DNA of 64,000 nt, taken from Bacillota bacterium (lineage in GTDB: Bacteria > Bacillota > Clostridia > Lachnospirales > Lachnospiraceae). A program made the translations under genes and the position numbers. Positions 16,493 to 26,091 of this stretch are shown here, one piece after another. The notes under the pieces were generated by a model. It saw only the letters and a program-made list of their open reading frames with translations. It ran no database searches and had not been told where the DNA came from. Location of the stretch: contig JAEXNR010000017.1 in NCBI GenBank assembly GCA_023439505.1, positions 1-64,000 on the forward strand. The letters run 5' to 3'. The first letter of the stretch is position 1. Every line of letters starts with the position of its first letter.

Positions 16493-17047
16493 ATGAGAAT
16501 AGGAACAGGCTATGATGTTCATAAGCTGGTTGAGGATAGACAACTTATCCTTGGTGGTGTTACAATCCCTTATGAAAAAGGACTTCTTGGACATTCTGAT
16601 GCGGATGTTTTGGTACATGCAATCATGGACGCACTGCTTGGTGCTGCGGCACTTGGAGATATCGGAACACATTTTCCGGATACGGATAATCAATATCTGG
16701 GGATTTCAAGTATAGAATTGCTAAAAAATGTGAAGAAATTAATGAACGATAAATTATACCTTATCGAAAATATCGATGCAACTGTAATTGCACAGCGTCC
16801 AAAACTCGCTCCGTTTTTACCTCAGATGGTAAAAAATGTTGCACAGGCACTTGAACTGAGGGAAGATCAGGTTAATATCAAAGCGACCACAGAAGAAGGT
16901 CTTGGATTTACGGGAGCAGGGCTTGGGATCGGGGCAAATGCAGTCTGCCTGCTGGAGAGCGCTATGAATTATTCTTACGATGTAACACCGAAAGCTGGGG
17001 ATAGTAAGGGATGTGAAGGCTGTAGCGGCTGTTCGAAATTCAGGTAA
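16493..17047 (+). CDS. ispF: 2-C-methyl-D-erythritol 2,4-cyclodiphosphate synthase
   Basis: IspF closes the cyclic diphosphate ring in the MEP isoprenoid pathway. The start at 16493 gives the family N-terminus MRIGTGYDVHKL and sits behind AAGGAATAGGA; an ATG 36 bases upstream overlaps the promoter -10 and is unlikely. The metal-binding motif GHSDADVLVHAIMDA and the GDIGTHFPDTD loop are present. At 184 residues it is about 25 longer than usual because of a C-terminal tail ending GCEGCSGCSKFR with three closely spaced cysteines. The rest of the MEP pathway is not in this window. Confidence 0.95.
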   Translation: MRIGTGYDVHKLVEDRQLILGGVTIPYEKGLLGHSDADVLVHAIMDALLGAAALGDIGTHFPDTDNQYLGISSIELLKNVKKLMNDKLYLIENIDATVIAQRPKLAPFLPQMVKNVAQALELREDQVNIKATTEEGLGFTGAGLGIGANAVCLLESAMNYSYDVTPKAGDSKGCEGCSGCSKFR

Positions 17048-17071
17048 AATGTAATCTTTGGCGGATAGGTA

Positions 17072-17100
17072 TTGACAAAAAAGATTGTGATGCATACAAT
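17072..17100 (+). promoter_or_regulatory. Promoter of the cysteine operon
   Basis: TTGACA at 17072-17077, 17-base spacer, TACAAT at 17095-17100, just before the T-box leader. Confidence 0.8.
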
Positions 17101-17106
17101 AATCAA

Positions 17107-17367
17107 TGGATATATATATGAAAAAAAGCGATGAACGGAAAAGTAACTTATCGGATTGTAGCAGAGATAGAATGCCACCGGCTGAAAGCATTCTTTATAG
17201 TAGGATAAGTGAAGTGCATCCGGGAGCTTGCCTGGTGAAGACAGCGTCTTAGCCATGCACGGTCACAGCCGTTATCTGTTCAAGATGCAGCCTTTTTATA
17301 GAAAGGATGCAAGTAGAGTGGAACCGCGTATTTCACCGCCTCTATCCGTTAGAGGCGGTTTTTTTGT
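17107..17367 (+). ncRNA. T-box leader, probably cysteine-specific
   Basis: T-box leaders bind uncharged tRNA and let transcription continue when the matching amino acid is scarce. The T-box core AGAGTGGAACCGCG is at 17315-17328, and the terminator ACCGCCTCTA/TAGAGGCGGT with its T-run is at 17335-17367. A TGC codon at 17215-17217, in a plausible position for the specifier loop, matches tRNA-Cys. The genes behind it are cysE and cysS, which supports cysteine as the signal. The exact Stem I pairing was not worked out. Confidence 0.92.
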
Positions 17368-17409
17368 TTTTCATTCTTAATTATTCAGAGTCATAAGGAG
17401 GATTGAAAT

Positions 17410-18090
17410 ATGGGAATAATAAAATATATAAAGGAAGAGATGCAGATTGTAAAAGAAAGAGATCCTGCGATCAAGACACCGATGGAAATATTTTTATACC
17501 CAAGCTTTCGTGCCATTCTAAGGTATCGGATTGCTCATAAATTATTTGTGAATCAGCATTATTTTCTGGCTCGCTGGTATTCACAGCGAACGGCAAGAAA
17601 AACGGGCATAGAGATTCATCCCGGCGCAACCATTGGAAAAGGGTTATTTATCGACCATGGAATTGGTGTCGTGATCGGAGAGACAGCAATTGTAGGTGAT
17701 AATGTGACATTATATCAGGGAGTTACGCTTGGCGGAACTGGGAAAGAACAAGGGAAACGCCATCCGACGGTAGGAAATAATGTGATGATCAGCGCCGGTG
17801 CAAAGGTACTCGGATCCTTTACCATAGGGGAAAATTCCAAAATTGGTGCTGGCTCTGTGGTATTATCAGAGGTACCGCCCAATTCCACGGTAGTAGGCGT
17901 TCCGGGCAGAGTCGTCAAATTAGATAATCTCAGGGTTCCAAGAGAAGATATGGATCAGATTCACCTGCCGGATCCTGTCCTGAATGAGATTTCAGGATTG
18001 AAGAGGGAGAATGAATGCTTAAGGTTGGATGTTAAAAAGCTGCTTGACAGAATGGATGAAATGGAGAGAATATTAAAGCAGAGACAGTAG
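17410..18090 (+). CDS. cysE: Serine O-acetyltransferase
   Basis: CysE makes O-acetylserine from serine and acetyl-CoA, the committed step of cysteine synthesis. The 226-residue protein is the short form common in Firmicutes: a helical N-terminus followed by left-handed beta-helix repeats with DHGIGVVIGETA and the GGTGKEQGKRHPTVG active-site loop. A predicted helical tail (about residues 195-226) follows. AAGGAGG precedes the ATG. It is the first gene after the T-box, so expression should follow cysteinyl-tRNA supply. Confidence 0.96.
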   Translation: MGIIKYIKEEMQIVKERDPAIKTPMEIFLYPSFRAILRYRIAHKLFVNQHYFLARWYSQRTARKTGIEIHPGATIGKGLFIDHGIGVVIGETAIVGDNVTLYQGVTLGGTGKEQGKRHPTVGNNVMISAGAKVLGSFTIGENSKIGAGSVVLSEVPPNSTVVGVPGRVVKLDNLRVPREDMDQIHLPDPVLNEISGLKRENECLRLDVKKLLDRMDEMERILKQRQ

Positions 18091-18184
18091 TATCACTGCG
18101 CGATCCAAAACTGTCCGCACATACAGCAGTGACACCAAACATGAAGAAAATATAGAAGAAAGAAACCATGATGGAGGTTATAAG

Positions 18185-19588
18185 ATGAGAATTTATAATA
18201 CCCTGACGCAGAAGAAAGAAGAATTTGTTCCGATAGAAGAGGGAAAAGTACGTATGTATGTATGCGGGCCTACCGTATATAACTATATTCATATTGGAAA
18301 TGCAAGACCCGCCATTCTTTTCGATACACTGAGGAGATACCTGGAATATAAGGGATATGAGGTTAATTATGTATCAAACTTTACCGATGTAGATGATAAG
18401 ATTATTAAGAAGGCCAATGAAGAAGGTGTGAGTGCCTCTGAAGTTTCGGAACGTTTTATTAAGGAATTCAGAACAGATATGGAGGCATTGAACATCAGAG
18501 AGGCTACCTGTCATCCCAAGGCTACCGAGGAAATCGGTGGCATGATTGCCATGATCGATACGTTAATTCAGAAGGGCTATGCCTATGAGAAAAATGGTAC
18601 CGTGTATTTCAAAACCAGGAATTTTAAAGATTATGGTAAGCTGTCCAAGAAAAAAATAGATGATCTGGAAGCGGGCATTCGAATTGCTGTAAGTGAAGAG
18701 AAGGAAGATCCCATGGATTTTGTGTTATGGAAGCCGAAGAAGGAAGGAGAGCCTTATTGGGAATCTCCCTGGAGTGATGGACGGCCGGGCTGGCACATTG
18801 AGTGTTCTGTTATGAGCAGAAAGTATCTTGGGGATCAAATAGATATTCATGCCGGCGGAGAAGATCTGATTTTTCCTCACCATGAGAACGAAATTGCGCA
18901 AAGTGAAGCTGCCAACGGAAAAGAATTTGCCAGGTATTGGATGCACAATGCCTTTTTAAATATTGACAACAAAAAGATGTCAAAATCTGAGGGGAATTTC
19001 TTCACGGTAAGAGAAATATGTGAGCAGTATCCACCAGAGGTAGTTCGATTCTTTATGCTCAATGCACATTATCGCAGTCCGCTTAATTTCTCCAAGGATC
19101 TGATGGAAGCGGCTAAAAACTCACTGAACAGGATTCTGACAGCAATCGGTCAGCTGGATCATCTTATGAAAAGTAATTCTCTTAAAGAAGAGAGCATAAC
19201 CGCTTCGCAAGAACAGCTGTTACAGGAAATGGACGGATTACAGACAAAATTTGATGAGGCTATGGAGGACGATTTTAATACAGCGGATGCCATAGCGGCA
19301 ATCTTTGAGATGGTAAAACTATCCAATACCAATTGCAATGCTGAAAGCGGCAGATCGTTTGTTCAGGAGATCTATCACAGAATTTGCAAACCCTGTGATA
19401 TTTTAGGTCTGGAGACTGTGAAGGAGGAAGAACTTCTTGCAGATGAAATTGAACAGCTGATAGCAGACCGTCAGAGTGCCAGAAAGAATAAAGAGTTTGC
19501 AAAAGCGGATCAAATCAGGTTTCTGTTGCTGGAAAAAGGAATTGTACTGGAAGATACCAGAGAAGGGGTCAGATGGAAAAGGAGCTAG
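18185..19588 (+). CDS. cysS: Cysteinyl-tRNA synthetase
   Basis: This class I synthetase charges tRNA-Cys. It shows the HIGH-type motif IHIGNARP with the zinc-binding cysteine in YVCGPTVYN, further zinc ligands in GWHIECSVM and HHENEIAQ, and KMSKSEGN near residue 268. The 467-residue length is normal. It sits 94 bases after cysE under the same T-box and overlaps mrnC by 16 bases. The ribosome site is TGGAGG. Confidence 0.98.
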   Translation: MRIYNTLTQKKEEFVPIEEGKVRMYVCGPTVYNYIHIGNARPAILFDTLRRYLEYKGYEVNYVSNFTDVDDKIIKKANEEGVSASEVSERFIKEFRTDMEALNIREATCHPKATEEIGGMIAMIDTLIQKGYAYEKNGTVYFKTRNFKDYGKLSKKKIDDLEAGIRIAVSEEKEDPMDFVLWKPKKEGEPYWESPWSDGRPGWHIECSVMSRKYLGDQIDIHAGGEDLIFPHHENEIAQSEAANGKEFARYWMHNAFLNIDNKKMSKSEGNFFTVREICEQYPPEVVRFFMLNAHYRSPLNFSKDLMEAAKNSLNRILTAIGQLDHLMKSNSLKEESITASQEQLLQEMDGLQTKFDEAMEDDFNTADAIAAIFEMVKLSNTNCNAESGRSFVQEIYHRICKPCDILGLETVKEEELLADEIEQLIADRQSARKNKEFAKADQIRFLLLEKGIVLEDTREGVRWKRS

Positions 19589-20022
19589 ACAAGGAAGCAT
19601 TCGAAATACCGTTTGCATCTTTTATAAAGGAAACACTAAATTTGCCCGATACAGATATTAAGACCTATTCTCCTCTTACACTGGCCTATATTGGAGATGC
19701 CATCTTTGATTTGATCACTCGAACTGCAATCGTTAACAGCGGAAATGCACCGGTGAATAAGCTGCACAAAAGAGCGAGTAAGCTTGTTCAGGCATCTGCT
19801 CAGGCAGACTTGTATTATCGTATCAAGGATGAGTTGACGCAAGAAGAACTTGCTGTTTATAAAAGGGGAAGAAACGCAAAATCCTTTACCTCCGCAAAGA
19901 ATGCGGGAGTCGTTGAATATCGGACAGCCACAGGATTAGAGGCGTTAATGGGGTATTTGTACCTTACGGATCAGACAAAGAGAATTTTATCCCTGATGAA
20001 GCACCATTTAGAGGAAAGCTGA
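19573..20022 (+). CDS. mrnC: Mini-ribonuclease III
   Basis: Mini-III is a stand-alone RNase III catalytic domain that trims 23S rRNA precursor in Firmicutes. The 149-residue protein has the signature LAYIGDAIFDLITR and RGRNAK, and lacks a double-stranded RNA-binding domain, as expected. Its start lies inside the last codons of cysS, and this cysS-mrnC order is widespread in Firmicutes. It probably shares the cysteine T-box control, so maturation of rRNA is tied to the synthetase operon. Confidence 0.95.
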   Translation: MEKELDKEAFEIPFASFIKETLNLPDTDIKTYSPLTLAYIGDAIFDLITRTAIVNSGNAPVNKLHKRASKLVQASAQADLYYRIKDELTQEELAVYKRGRNAKSFTSAKNAGVVEYRTATGLEALMGYLYLTDQTKRILSLMKHHLEES

Positions 20023-20058
20023 TAGAAAAGGAAGCGGAGAAAATCTGCAGGAAAACGA

Positions 20059-23000
20059 ATGAATAAATTTTATATAAATTCAAAAAGACTGATATGTTCT
20101 ATTATATTTATTCTTAGCTCTATTTTCGTATTTGGTTTCCCGGGTCCGCACCGGATGGAAGCAATAGATCCGGTAAAGGCCTCAGAAAAGGATACAGAAA
20201 CCGTAACATTTCGAATTATTAATACCACAGATCTTCATGGTCAAATTAACAGTATGAATTACGAACAGGGCATTGATTATCAGAATCTGGGTTTGGCGAG
20301 AGTCTATGGTCAGATACAAAAGGCAAGAGAAGAATTGCCGGAGGCAAATTCAATCACGGTGGATTCCGGGGATGACTTGTTTGACTATACCACGGATTAT
20401 ATCTTTGCTCAGGATAAAGATGTCATCCAGCCGATATTTCAGGCTATGTCATACATTGGATATGATGCAATCACAATGGGTAACCATGACTTTGATTATG
20501 GTTATGAATATATATTAAAACAGCTGAAAGGATCGGGGCTGGATGAGATTGCGGTTGTTTCCAATGTGACGGATTCTAAAACAGGAAAGTATCCGTTCCT
20601 GGAAAATAAGATGATTACCAGAACAATGAAGACTTCATCCGGCAAGGATGTGGAGATAACCATAGGAATCGTGGGAGAAACCATACCCATCTTCTCCTCC
20701 AAAACACAAAAATATGAGGGCGTATTAAAAGCGGAGGATATGGTTGCCAATACTGTTAAGCAGGCAAAAAAGTTAAAAAAAGCAGGAGCGGATATAATTG
20801 TGGTGGTTGCTCATACAGGGATAGGACCTGAGAATCCGGAGCCAAATTACAAAAATGTAGCTTATGCAATCTCAAAAATACCGGAAGTGGATGTTGTAGT
20901 GTGCGGGCATGAGCATAATATCTTTCCCACAACGGATATGACATCCCCTTATTATAAGCTGCCAAATGTGGATACCCGGACTTATTTAATGAATGGTAAA
21001 AATGTAGTTATGGCCGGCGACAGAGGACAGGCAATCGGCGTGGTGGACTTAACCATTGATGTAACGAATGGCAGGAAGATCATCGGACGCAGCACCCAGA
21101 TCAGGAAGGTAACCGAGCAAAACTCCTCATCCAACAGGATGATCGCATCTACCCTGGATCCTTGGAAGGATCAGCTGATGGAGCATAGCACAAAGGTAAT
21201 CGGCGAGTTGGAACAAGGCATAGTGCTTCAAAATTATTACGGATTATTGGAAGACAATTCCAGTATTCAATTGCTAAATGATGCAAAGATGAATTATGCG
21301 CAGAAATATCTTCTCACCACCGGAAAGATCCATCAGGGATATCCTGTGATAGCTGCATCTACATACAATAAATATGGGGCTGATTCCATTAACGATTTTG
21401 TACATATTGAAGGAAAGATAACAGATGCCCTGCTGACGCAAATACAGCCTTACAATAATTATCTATATCTATATAAGATCACCGGAGCACAGTTAAAAGA
21501 GTGGCTGGAATGGTCAGCCAGTGCTTATGAGACCATAGGGAAGGAAATCACCTGGGAGAATGAAACCATGACGGATATATATAAGGATAAGCAGGTATCC
21601 TCTCTCTTAAGCGAAGATTGGCTGGATAACTGGAGTCACTTTTATGTCTTTGACGGGATTGATTATGAGATTAATCCAGGGGTAGAACCAAGATATGATT
21701 TCTCGGGTAATAAAATCAGTGACAGCAGCAGAGTGGAGCATATCACCTATCAGGGCAAACCGGTGAAGGATGAGATGGTTTTTATTCTGGCTACCAATAA
21801 AATTACACTGCCGTCACAGGCCAATCAAGGGGTGGAAAAGCAAACCATATACGGAAGCTTTAACTTAAGCCAGACGGTGTTAAGTAATTATGTCAAACAG
21901 TTATCGGGTGAAGGAAAACTTACGGTCAGGGCTGACCATAACTGGAAGATTCGTTTCCGGCAGGAGCAAAAATTTGTTCTTAAGCTTCCTTATTATACAG
22001 ATGTTTTATTTCGTGAGTCATCCTGGTTTAGAGAACAGGTAAAAGTGGCAAATCACTATGCGTATTATATCGCCGGTAATGATGATGTGGCAGTTGATAA
22101 GAGAGCACCGTATATCACATTTACACCGCTTAATCTGACACCTACGGCAAATCCCTATGAGATCGGTATAACAGTCACAGCAGCATCACAGATTAAGAGA
22201 GTGTACTACTGCAAGGGTGGTAATACGGTGGATACCTTTAACCTGACCGAAGCCAGCCGATTATCCGGTGATACTTTTTCTGTTTCTGAGAACGGAGTAT
22301 ATTCTGTATACGTGGAGGATGATGCAGGCAATAAAACGGTTGGGCAGGTAACCGTTAGTAATTTCTGTGCGGATCATTTGGGAAGTCCGGTGGTAGCAAG
22401 CTATACTAATCGGAAAACAAGGATCAGCGGAACCGGAGAAGCGGGTGCGGATATTGTATTTGTGGCATCAACCGGAACTTACCAGGGAAAGGTTGATAAG
22501 AACGGGGCATTTACCTATGCACTTCCTGCCCAGCCATCAGATAGCATTGTCAAAGTCTTTGTAAAGGATGATGGCAAAAACATTACCAGTGATCCGGTAA
22601 GTGTACCTGTGAAACGCACCGGACCCAATCAGCCGATTGTAAATGCTGTCAACAATCGTGACGGATATATCACAGGATATTTAAATGATGGGGATGCTTC
22701 CGTCATCGCAATGATTGGAAATACGGTTTATGTTTCAGATCAGAATGGTAAAGAACGGTATCGTAATTGTACAGAAATATATCAAAAAAAGAATAAAATC
22801 AAAGAAATCCCGATTCAAATAGCGAAGGATGGTTACTTTGTTATGCAGGTACCCATACAGCATTCAGGTGAAACTGTCATCCTGTATAACATCGACCATA
22901 TTTTCAGAAGCAGCAGAGGAAACAAAGTTAAGGTGACAGAAACGGCGCCCAATATTCCCGTACTTTACACCGTCAGCAACATAGACAAGTCGGTCTCCGG

Positions 23001-23520
23001 TTATATTCCGGGGGCATCGAAAGCTGATTATAAGCTAACCCTTGTGTTGGGAAATAAAACCTATCAGGCCACAGCAGATAAAACCGGTAAGTTTGTGATT
23101 CCCTTTCAGGGGCAGCTTCATACCGGGCAGTTATTAAAGGTAACCGCATCGGATAAAAAGGAAGGGAAGACCCGAACCAGTGCGCCTGCAACAATTCAGG
23201 TGAAGGACATTGATCAATTCATAAGTACAAATTCAAAAGAGATGACAGTTTTGCCGATAACAGACTGCAATAATCAGATTAGCGGGTATTCATTTAAGAA
23301 TCAGACGATTTATCTCGCGATTTTGGACCATAATAAAAATAGTGTTAAGAATGAGCTTTATCGATTAAATACAAATCGGAACCATAAATTTAAATTTGCA
23401 CTAAAGGATAAGCTGGTCGCGGGAACCACCGTATATTTTATAACAAAATCAGAGGATCAGCAACCAAAGGCATGGAAAGTGGTGGTGACAGAAACACTGG
23501 AGGAACCGGAGGCAGATTAG
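20059..23520 (+). CDS. Secreted 5'-nucleotidase/cyclic phosphodiesterase with Ig-like repeats
   Basis: This large exported enzyme probably removes phosphate from extracellular nucleotides. Residues 1-40 form a signal peptide. The metallophosphatase domain (about 50-360) has TTDLHGQI, DSGDDLFD, GNHDFDYG and CGHEHN. The 5'-nucleotidase C-terminal domain (about 385-650) includes AASTYNKYG and YKITGAQLKEWLE, features closest to the CpdB type acting on 2',3'-cyclic nucleotides. The last 450 residues are Ig-like modules, at least two of them visibly related (PNQPIVNAVNN and PNIPVLYTVSN starts). No LPXTG signal or membrane anchor is visible at the end, so surface attachment, if any, is non-covalent. 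The 1153-residue length is unusual through the repeats only. Confidence 0.88.
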   Translation: MNKFYINSKRLICSIIFILSSIFVFGFPGPHRMEAIDPVKASEKDTETVTFRIINTTDLHGQINSMNYEQGIDYQNLGLARVYGQIQKAREELPEANSITVDSGDDLFDYTTDYIFAQDKDVIQPIFQAMSYIGYDAITMGNHDFDYGYEYILKQLKGSGLDEIAVVSNVTDSKTGKYPFLENKMITRTMKTSSGKDVEITIGIVGETIPIFSSKTQKYEGVLKAEDMVANTVKQAKKLKKAGADIIVVVAHTGIGPENPEPNYKNVAYAISKIPEVDVVVCGHEHNIFPTTDMTSPYYKLPNVDTRTYLMNGKNVVMAGDRGQAIGVVDLTIDVTNGRKIIGRSTQIRKVTEQNSSSNRMIASTLDPWKDQLMEHSTKVIGELEQGIVLQNYYGLLEDNSSIQLLNDAKMNYAQKYLLTTGKIHQGYPVIAASTYNKYGADSINDFVHIEGKITDALLTQIQPYNNYLYLYKITGAQLKEWLEWSASAYETIGKEITWENETMTDIYKDKQVSSLLSEDWLDNWSHFYVFDGIDYEINPGVEPRYDFSGNKISDSSRVEHITYQGKPVKDEMVFILATNKITLPSQANQGVEKQTIYGSFNLSQTVLSNYVKQLSGEGKLTVRADHNWKIRFRQEQKFVLKLPYYTDVLFRESSWFREQVKVANHYAYYIAGNDDVAVDKRAPYITFTPLNLTPTANPYEIGITVTAASQIKRVYYCKGGNTVDTFNLTEASRLSGDTFSVSENGVYSVYVEDDAGNKTVGQVTVSNFCADHLGSPVVASYTNRKTRISGTGEAGADIVFVASTGTYQGKVDKNGAFTYALPAQPSDSIVKVFVKDDGKNITSDPVSVPVKRTGPNQPIVNAVNNRDGYITGYLNDGDASVIAMIGNTVYVSDQNGKERYRNCTEIYQKKNKIKEIPIQIAKDGYFVMQVPIQHSGETVILYNIDHIFRSSRGNKVKVTETAPNIPVLYTVSNIDKSVSGYIPGASKADYKLTLVLGNKTYQATADKTGKFVIPFQGQLHTGQLLKVTASDKKEGKTRTSAPATIQVKDIDQFISTNSKEMTVLPITDCNNQISGYSFKNQTIYLAILDHNKNSVKNELYRLNTNRNHKFKFALKDKLVAGTTVYFITKSEDQQPKAWKVVVTETLEEPEAD

Positions 23521-23587
23521 GTTGTCGTCTTAACATTCACCGGTTGGGTGAGATTGGGAGGATGCACCGGATTACAGGAGGATAAGA

Positions 23588-24094
23588 ATGGAACTGTGGG
23601 ATATCTATGATGATTGCTTTGAAAAAACAGGTAGAATTCATGAAAGAGGAAAGCCACTGGCAAAAGGGGATAATCATTTGGTTGTAAACATTTATCCTGT
23701 TAACCGAAAAGGGGAACTGCTCATCCAAAAGCGAAGTGATAATATTAGCTGGAAGCCGGGAATATGGGGTGCAACAGGTGGGTCGGCGATCGTCGGTGAG
23801 GATGCCTGGACGGCTTGTAAAAGGGAACTGTTTGAGGAACTTGGGATCATTGCTGACAAAGAAAATACCCTGCTTGCTTTTGTGAATAAACGACACGACC
23901 ATTTCACATTTATTTATATTGTCTGGACCGATATTGAGCGGAAGGATGCGGTATTGCAAAAAGAGGAAGTCTCCGATGCAAAATGGGCAGCACCGGAGGA
24001 AATTCAACAAATGATCAGTCAGGGTATCTTTATCCCATATTGTTATCTGGACTATCTGATTTCTTTTATTCGAAGTGAAAAAATGGAACAATAA
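23588..24094 (+). CDS. Nudix hydrolase
   Basis: Nudix enzymes cleave nucleoside diphosphates linked to another group. The Nudix box reads GGSAIVGEDAWTACKRELFEELGI (the G, E and REXXEEXG positions are all present). The N-terminal part, WDIYDDCFEKTGRIHERG, resembles the subgroup annotated as isopentenyl-diphosphate isomerase-like Nudix proteins. At 168 residues it is standard. The substrate cannot be told from sequence or neighbours. ATG follows AGGAGGATAAG. Confidence 0.9.
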   Translation: MELWDIYDDCFEKTGRIHERGKPLAKGDNHLVVNIYPVNRKGELLIQKRSDNISWKPGIWGATGGSAIVGEDAWTACKRELFEELGIIADKENTLLAFVNKRHDHFTFIYIVWTDIERKDAVLQKEEVSDAKWAAPEEIQQMISQGIFIPYCYLDYLISFIRSEKMEQ

Positions 24095-24147
24095 GATCTT
24101 AAGAATCGTCTAATTGATATAACAATAATTGGATGGGGGTTTGGAAC

Positions 24148-25137
24148 ATGATGAGAAAAAAGTATTCCGGGTTTATTTTTGTTTTGTTATTCCTAATGGC
24201 TGTCGTTATGACAGCTTGCAGTGCATCAAAGAATAGTACGGGTAATACAGAGGATTCAAAAAGTGACACAGCTGCACCGCAGGAGAGGCCGGAAGCCGGA
24301 ACAAGTTCCGGCAGTGTTGATGGTGGGGAAGCACTGACACAGTTCAATGGCATGACAAGCAGTACATCAGCAGAAATTCAGGATAAAATTATCCGGCGGG
24401 TCAACATGGATGTGGAAACACAGAAATTTGATGATTTAATCGATTCTATTCAAAAACAGATTGATAAGCTCGGCGGGTATGTGGAGAATTCTGAAATTTC
24501 AGGGCAAAGTTATTATAACAGCAACGATTACCGGTATGGGACAATAGTTGCGAGAATTCCGAAAGAAAAATTAAATAATTTTGTACTTACCGTGAAAGAA
24601 CAGGCTAATGTAGTGAGAAGTGCACAGACATCAGAAAATGTTACACTGGAATACACCGATATGGAGAGCCGCAAAAAAGCTTTGGAAATTGAACAGGACC
24701 GGCTCTTTGCCATCCTGGAAAAATCAGATTCTCTGGATAGTATCATCACCCTGGAAAGCAGATTAAGTGATATCCGATATGAGCTTCAAAAATATGAGTC
24801 TCAGCTTCGCCTCTATGATAATCAGGTAGAATACAGTAGTGTTACCCTTTCAATCCAGGAGGTAAACCGCATTACGCCGGTTTCAGAAGAAAAGCAAGGT
24901 ACATTTAGCAGGATAAAGACCGGATTTGGAAATACGGTTTATCAACTCAGTGAAGCCGCGAAAAACTTTTTTGTCTGGTTTGTTGTTAACTTACCTTATC
25001 TTATTATATGGACATTGGTAATCCTTGTACTGTTTTTGATTGGCAGAAGAATCTGGAAGAAGAATGTAAAACCTCAAATACCATTACAGGGAGCGGGGCC
25101 TTCAGAGAAATCGTCGAATGAGAAAGAAGATAAATAA
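24148..25137 (+). CDS. DUF4349 lipoprotein
   Basis: DUF4349 proteins are exported, membrane-anchored proteins of unknown function. I start at ATG 24148, because the ATG at 24133 is itself part of the ribosome site ATGGGGGT. The 329-residue product has a lipoprotein signal with lipobox MTAC, a low-complexity linker, then the DUF4349 domain with a central coiled-coil stretch (about residues 150-210). A C-terminal membrane helix (NLPYLIIWTLVILVLFLIG) is followed by a basic tail. The two membrane attachments put the central domain on the outside. It ends in a strong terminator. Confidence 0.9.
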   Translation: MMRKKYSGFIFVLLFLMAVVMTACSASKNSTGNTEDSKSDTAAPQERPEAGTSSGSVDGGEALTQFNGMTSSTSAEIQDKIIRRVNMDVETQKFDDLIDSIQKQIDKLGGYVENSEISGQSYYNSNDYRYGTIVARIPKEKLNNFVLTVKEQANVVRSAQTSENVTLEYTDMESRKKALEIEQDRLFAILEKSDSLDSIITLESRLSDIRYELQKYESQLRLYDNQVEYSSVTLSIQEVNRITPVSEEKQGTFSRIKTGFGNTVYQLSEAAKNFFVWFVVNLPYLIIWTLVILVLFLIGRRIWKKNVKPQIPLQGAGPSEKSSNEKEDK

Positions 25138-25167
25138 AGATAAATAAGAACCACCCAGTAGCAAAAG

Positions 25168-25215
25168 GTGCTGATCGATGACTTAGATATAAGCATAGAT
25201 CAGCACTTGTTTTTT
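25168..25215 (+). terminator. Terminator after the DUF4349 gene
   Basis: GTGCTGATC at 25168-25176 pairs with GATCAGCAC at 25198-25206, followed by TTGTTTTTT. Confidence 0.85.
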
Positions 25216-25462
25216 ACTCTTACAAATAAAATACTTCGTATGCAAAGTCTACGGTCATATATTAATATACCTTGGAGAAGGCAGAAAACGGCATGAGTTT
25301 TACACATAAAAATTTGGTCGATATTTTGTGAATGATTAAAATGGTAATATATGTATATCGATGATATAATAAAACTATCCTTGGTGGGGATTTATTCTCG
25401 TTAAATTCCATAAGGGAAATCAGGGGAACTGGTTTTTCATAAAGAGAAGGAGCGTTACGGGT

Positions 25463-25834
25463 ATGAAGCGGCTGTTAATATACCTGCTGGCATTCCTTTA
25501 TATGCCATGCCTTGCAGGTTATGATAAGACCGGCACGAAAGAGAAAATAATAACACCAATGGAGGCACTGGATACAGTAAAAGAGCAATATGCTGGCAAT
25601 TTTGATAAAGTAAGGAAAGAACTAACCGGGGATTACTTTTATAAACTTTCTGACGCAGATTATTATCTGGTATACGAAGGTTTCACGGAGGATCAGAAAT
25701 ACTATCTAATCCATCTATATGAGTTTGTGCTGGATGATCCGGAGCTTAATCAGGGACATACAGTAACCTATGGATGGTATAGTGTGGATAAAGTGACAGG
25801 TAAGATTGCAGAGACCATGCAATACTATGAGTAA
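25463..25834 (+). CDS. Small exported protein, unknown
   Basis: I do not recognise this 123-residue protein. It begins with a signal sequence, KRLLIYLLAFLYMPCLAG, and the mature part is acidic and rich in tyrosine (YYLVYEG, YYLIHLYEF). The signal ends LAGY where a lipobox would read LAGC, so it looks like a former lipoprotein whose cysteine codon has become tyrosine (TGT or TGC to TAT). The ribosome site is AGAAGGAGCG. It is a single-gene unit between the DUF4349 terminator and deoD. TATAAT at 25365-25370 may be its -10 box but lacks a good -35. Confidence 0.7.
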   Translation: MKRLLIYLLAFLYMPCLAGYDKTGTKEKIITPMEALDTVKEQYAGNFDKVRKELTGDYFYKLSDADYYLVYEGFTEDQKYYLIHLYEFVLDDPELNQGHTVTYGWYSVDKVTGKIAETMQYYE

Positions 25835-25840
25835 AGGGAG

Positions 25841-25884
25841 TAACCGGACATTGTCTTAATAGGACAGGTCCGGTTATCGCTTTC
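25841..25884 (+). terminator. Probable terminator
   Basis: TAACCGGAC at 25841-25849 pairs with GTCCGGTTA at 25868-25876. The T-run is weak (TCGCTTTCT). Confidence 0.5.
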
Positions 25885-26091
25885 TATCAGGCCTTATGTA
25901 ATCATGGAATAGATTGTGTGAAATTGATACATGATAAGCAGGAATCCGAATGAAACCTGCGTTGCCTTTTTATGGGATACATGTTAAAATTATAGGTACA
26001 GACAGGGTGAATTAAGATACACTTGATTTCATAAAATGAGTTGAGAAACGGCAGGAAGCGGATCAAACATAAATGACATGGAGGTAATTAT

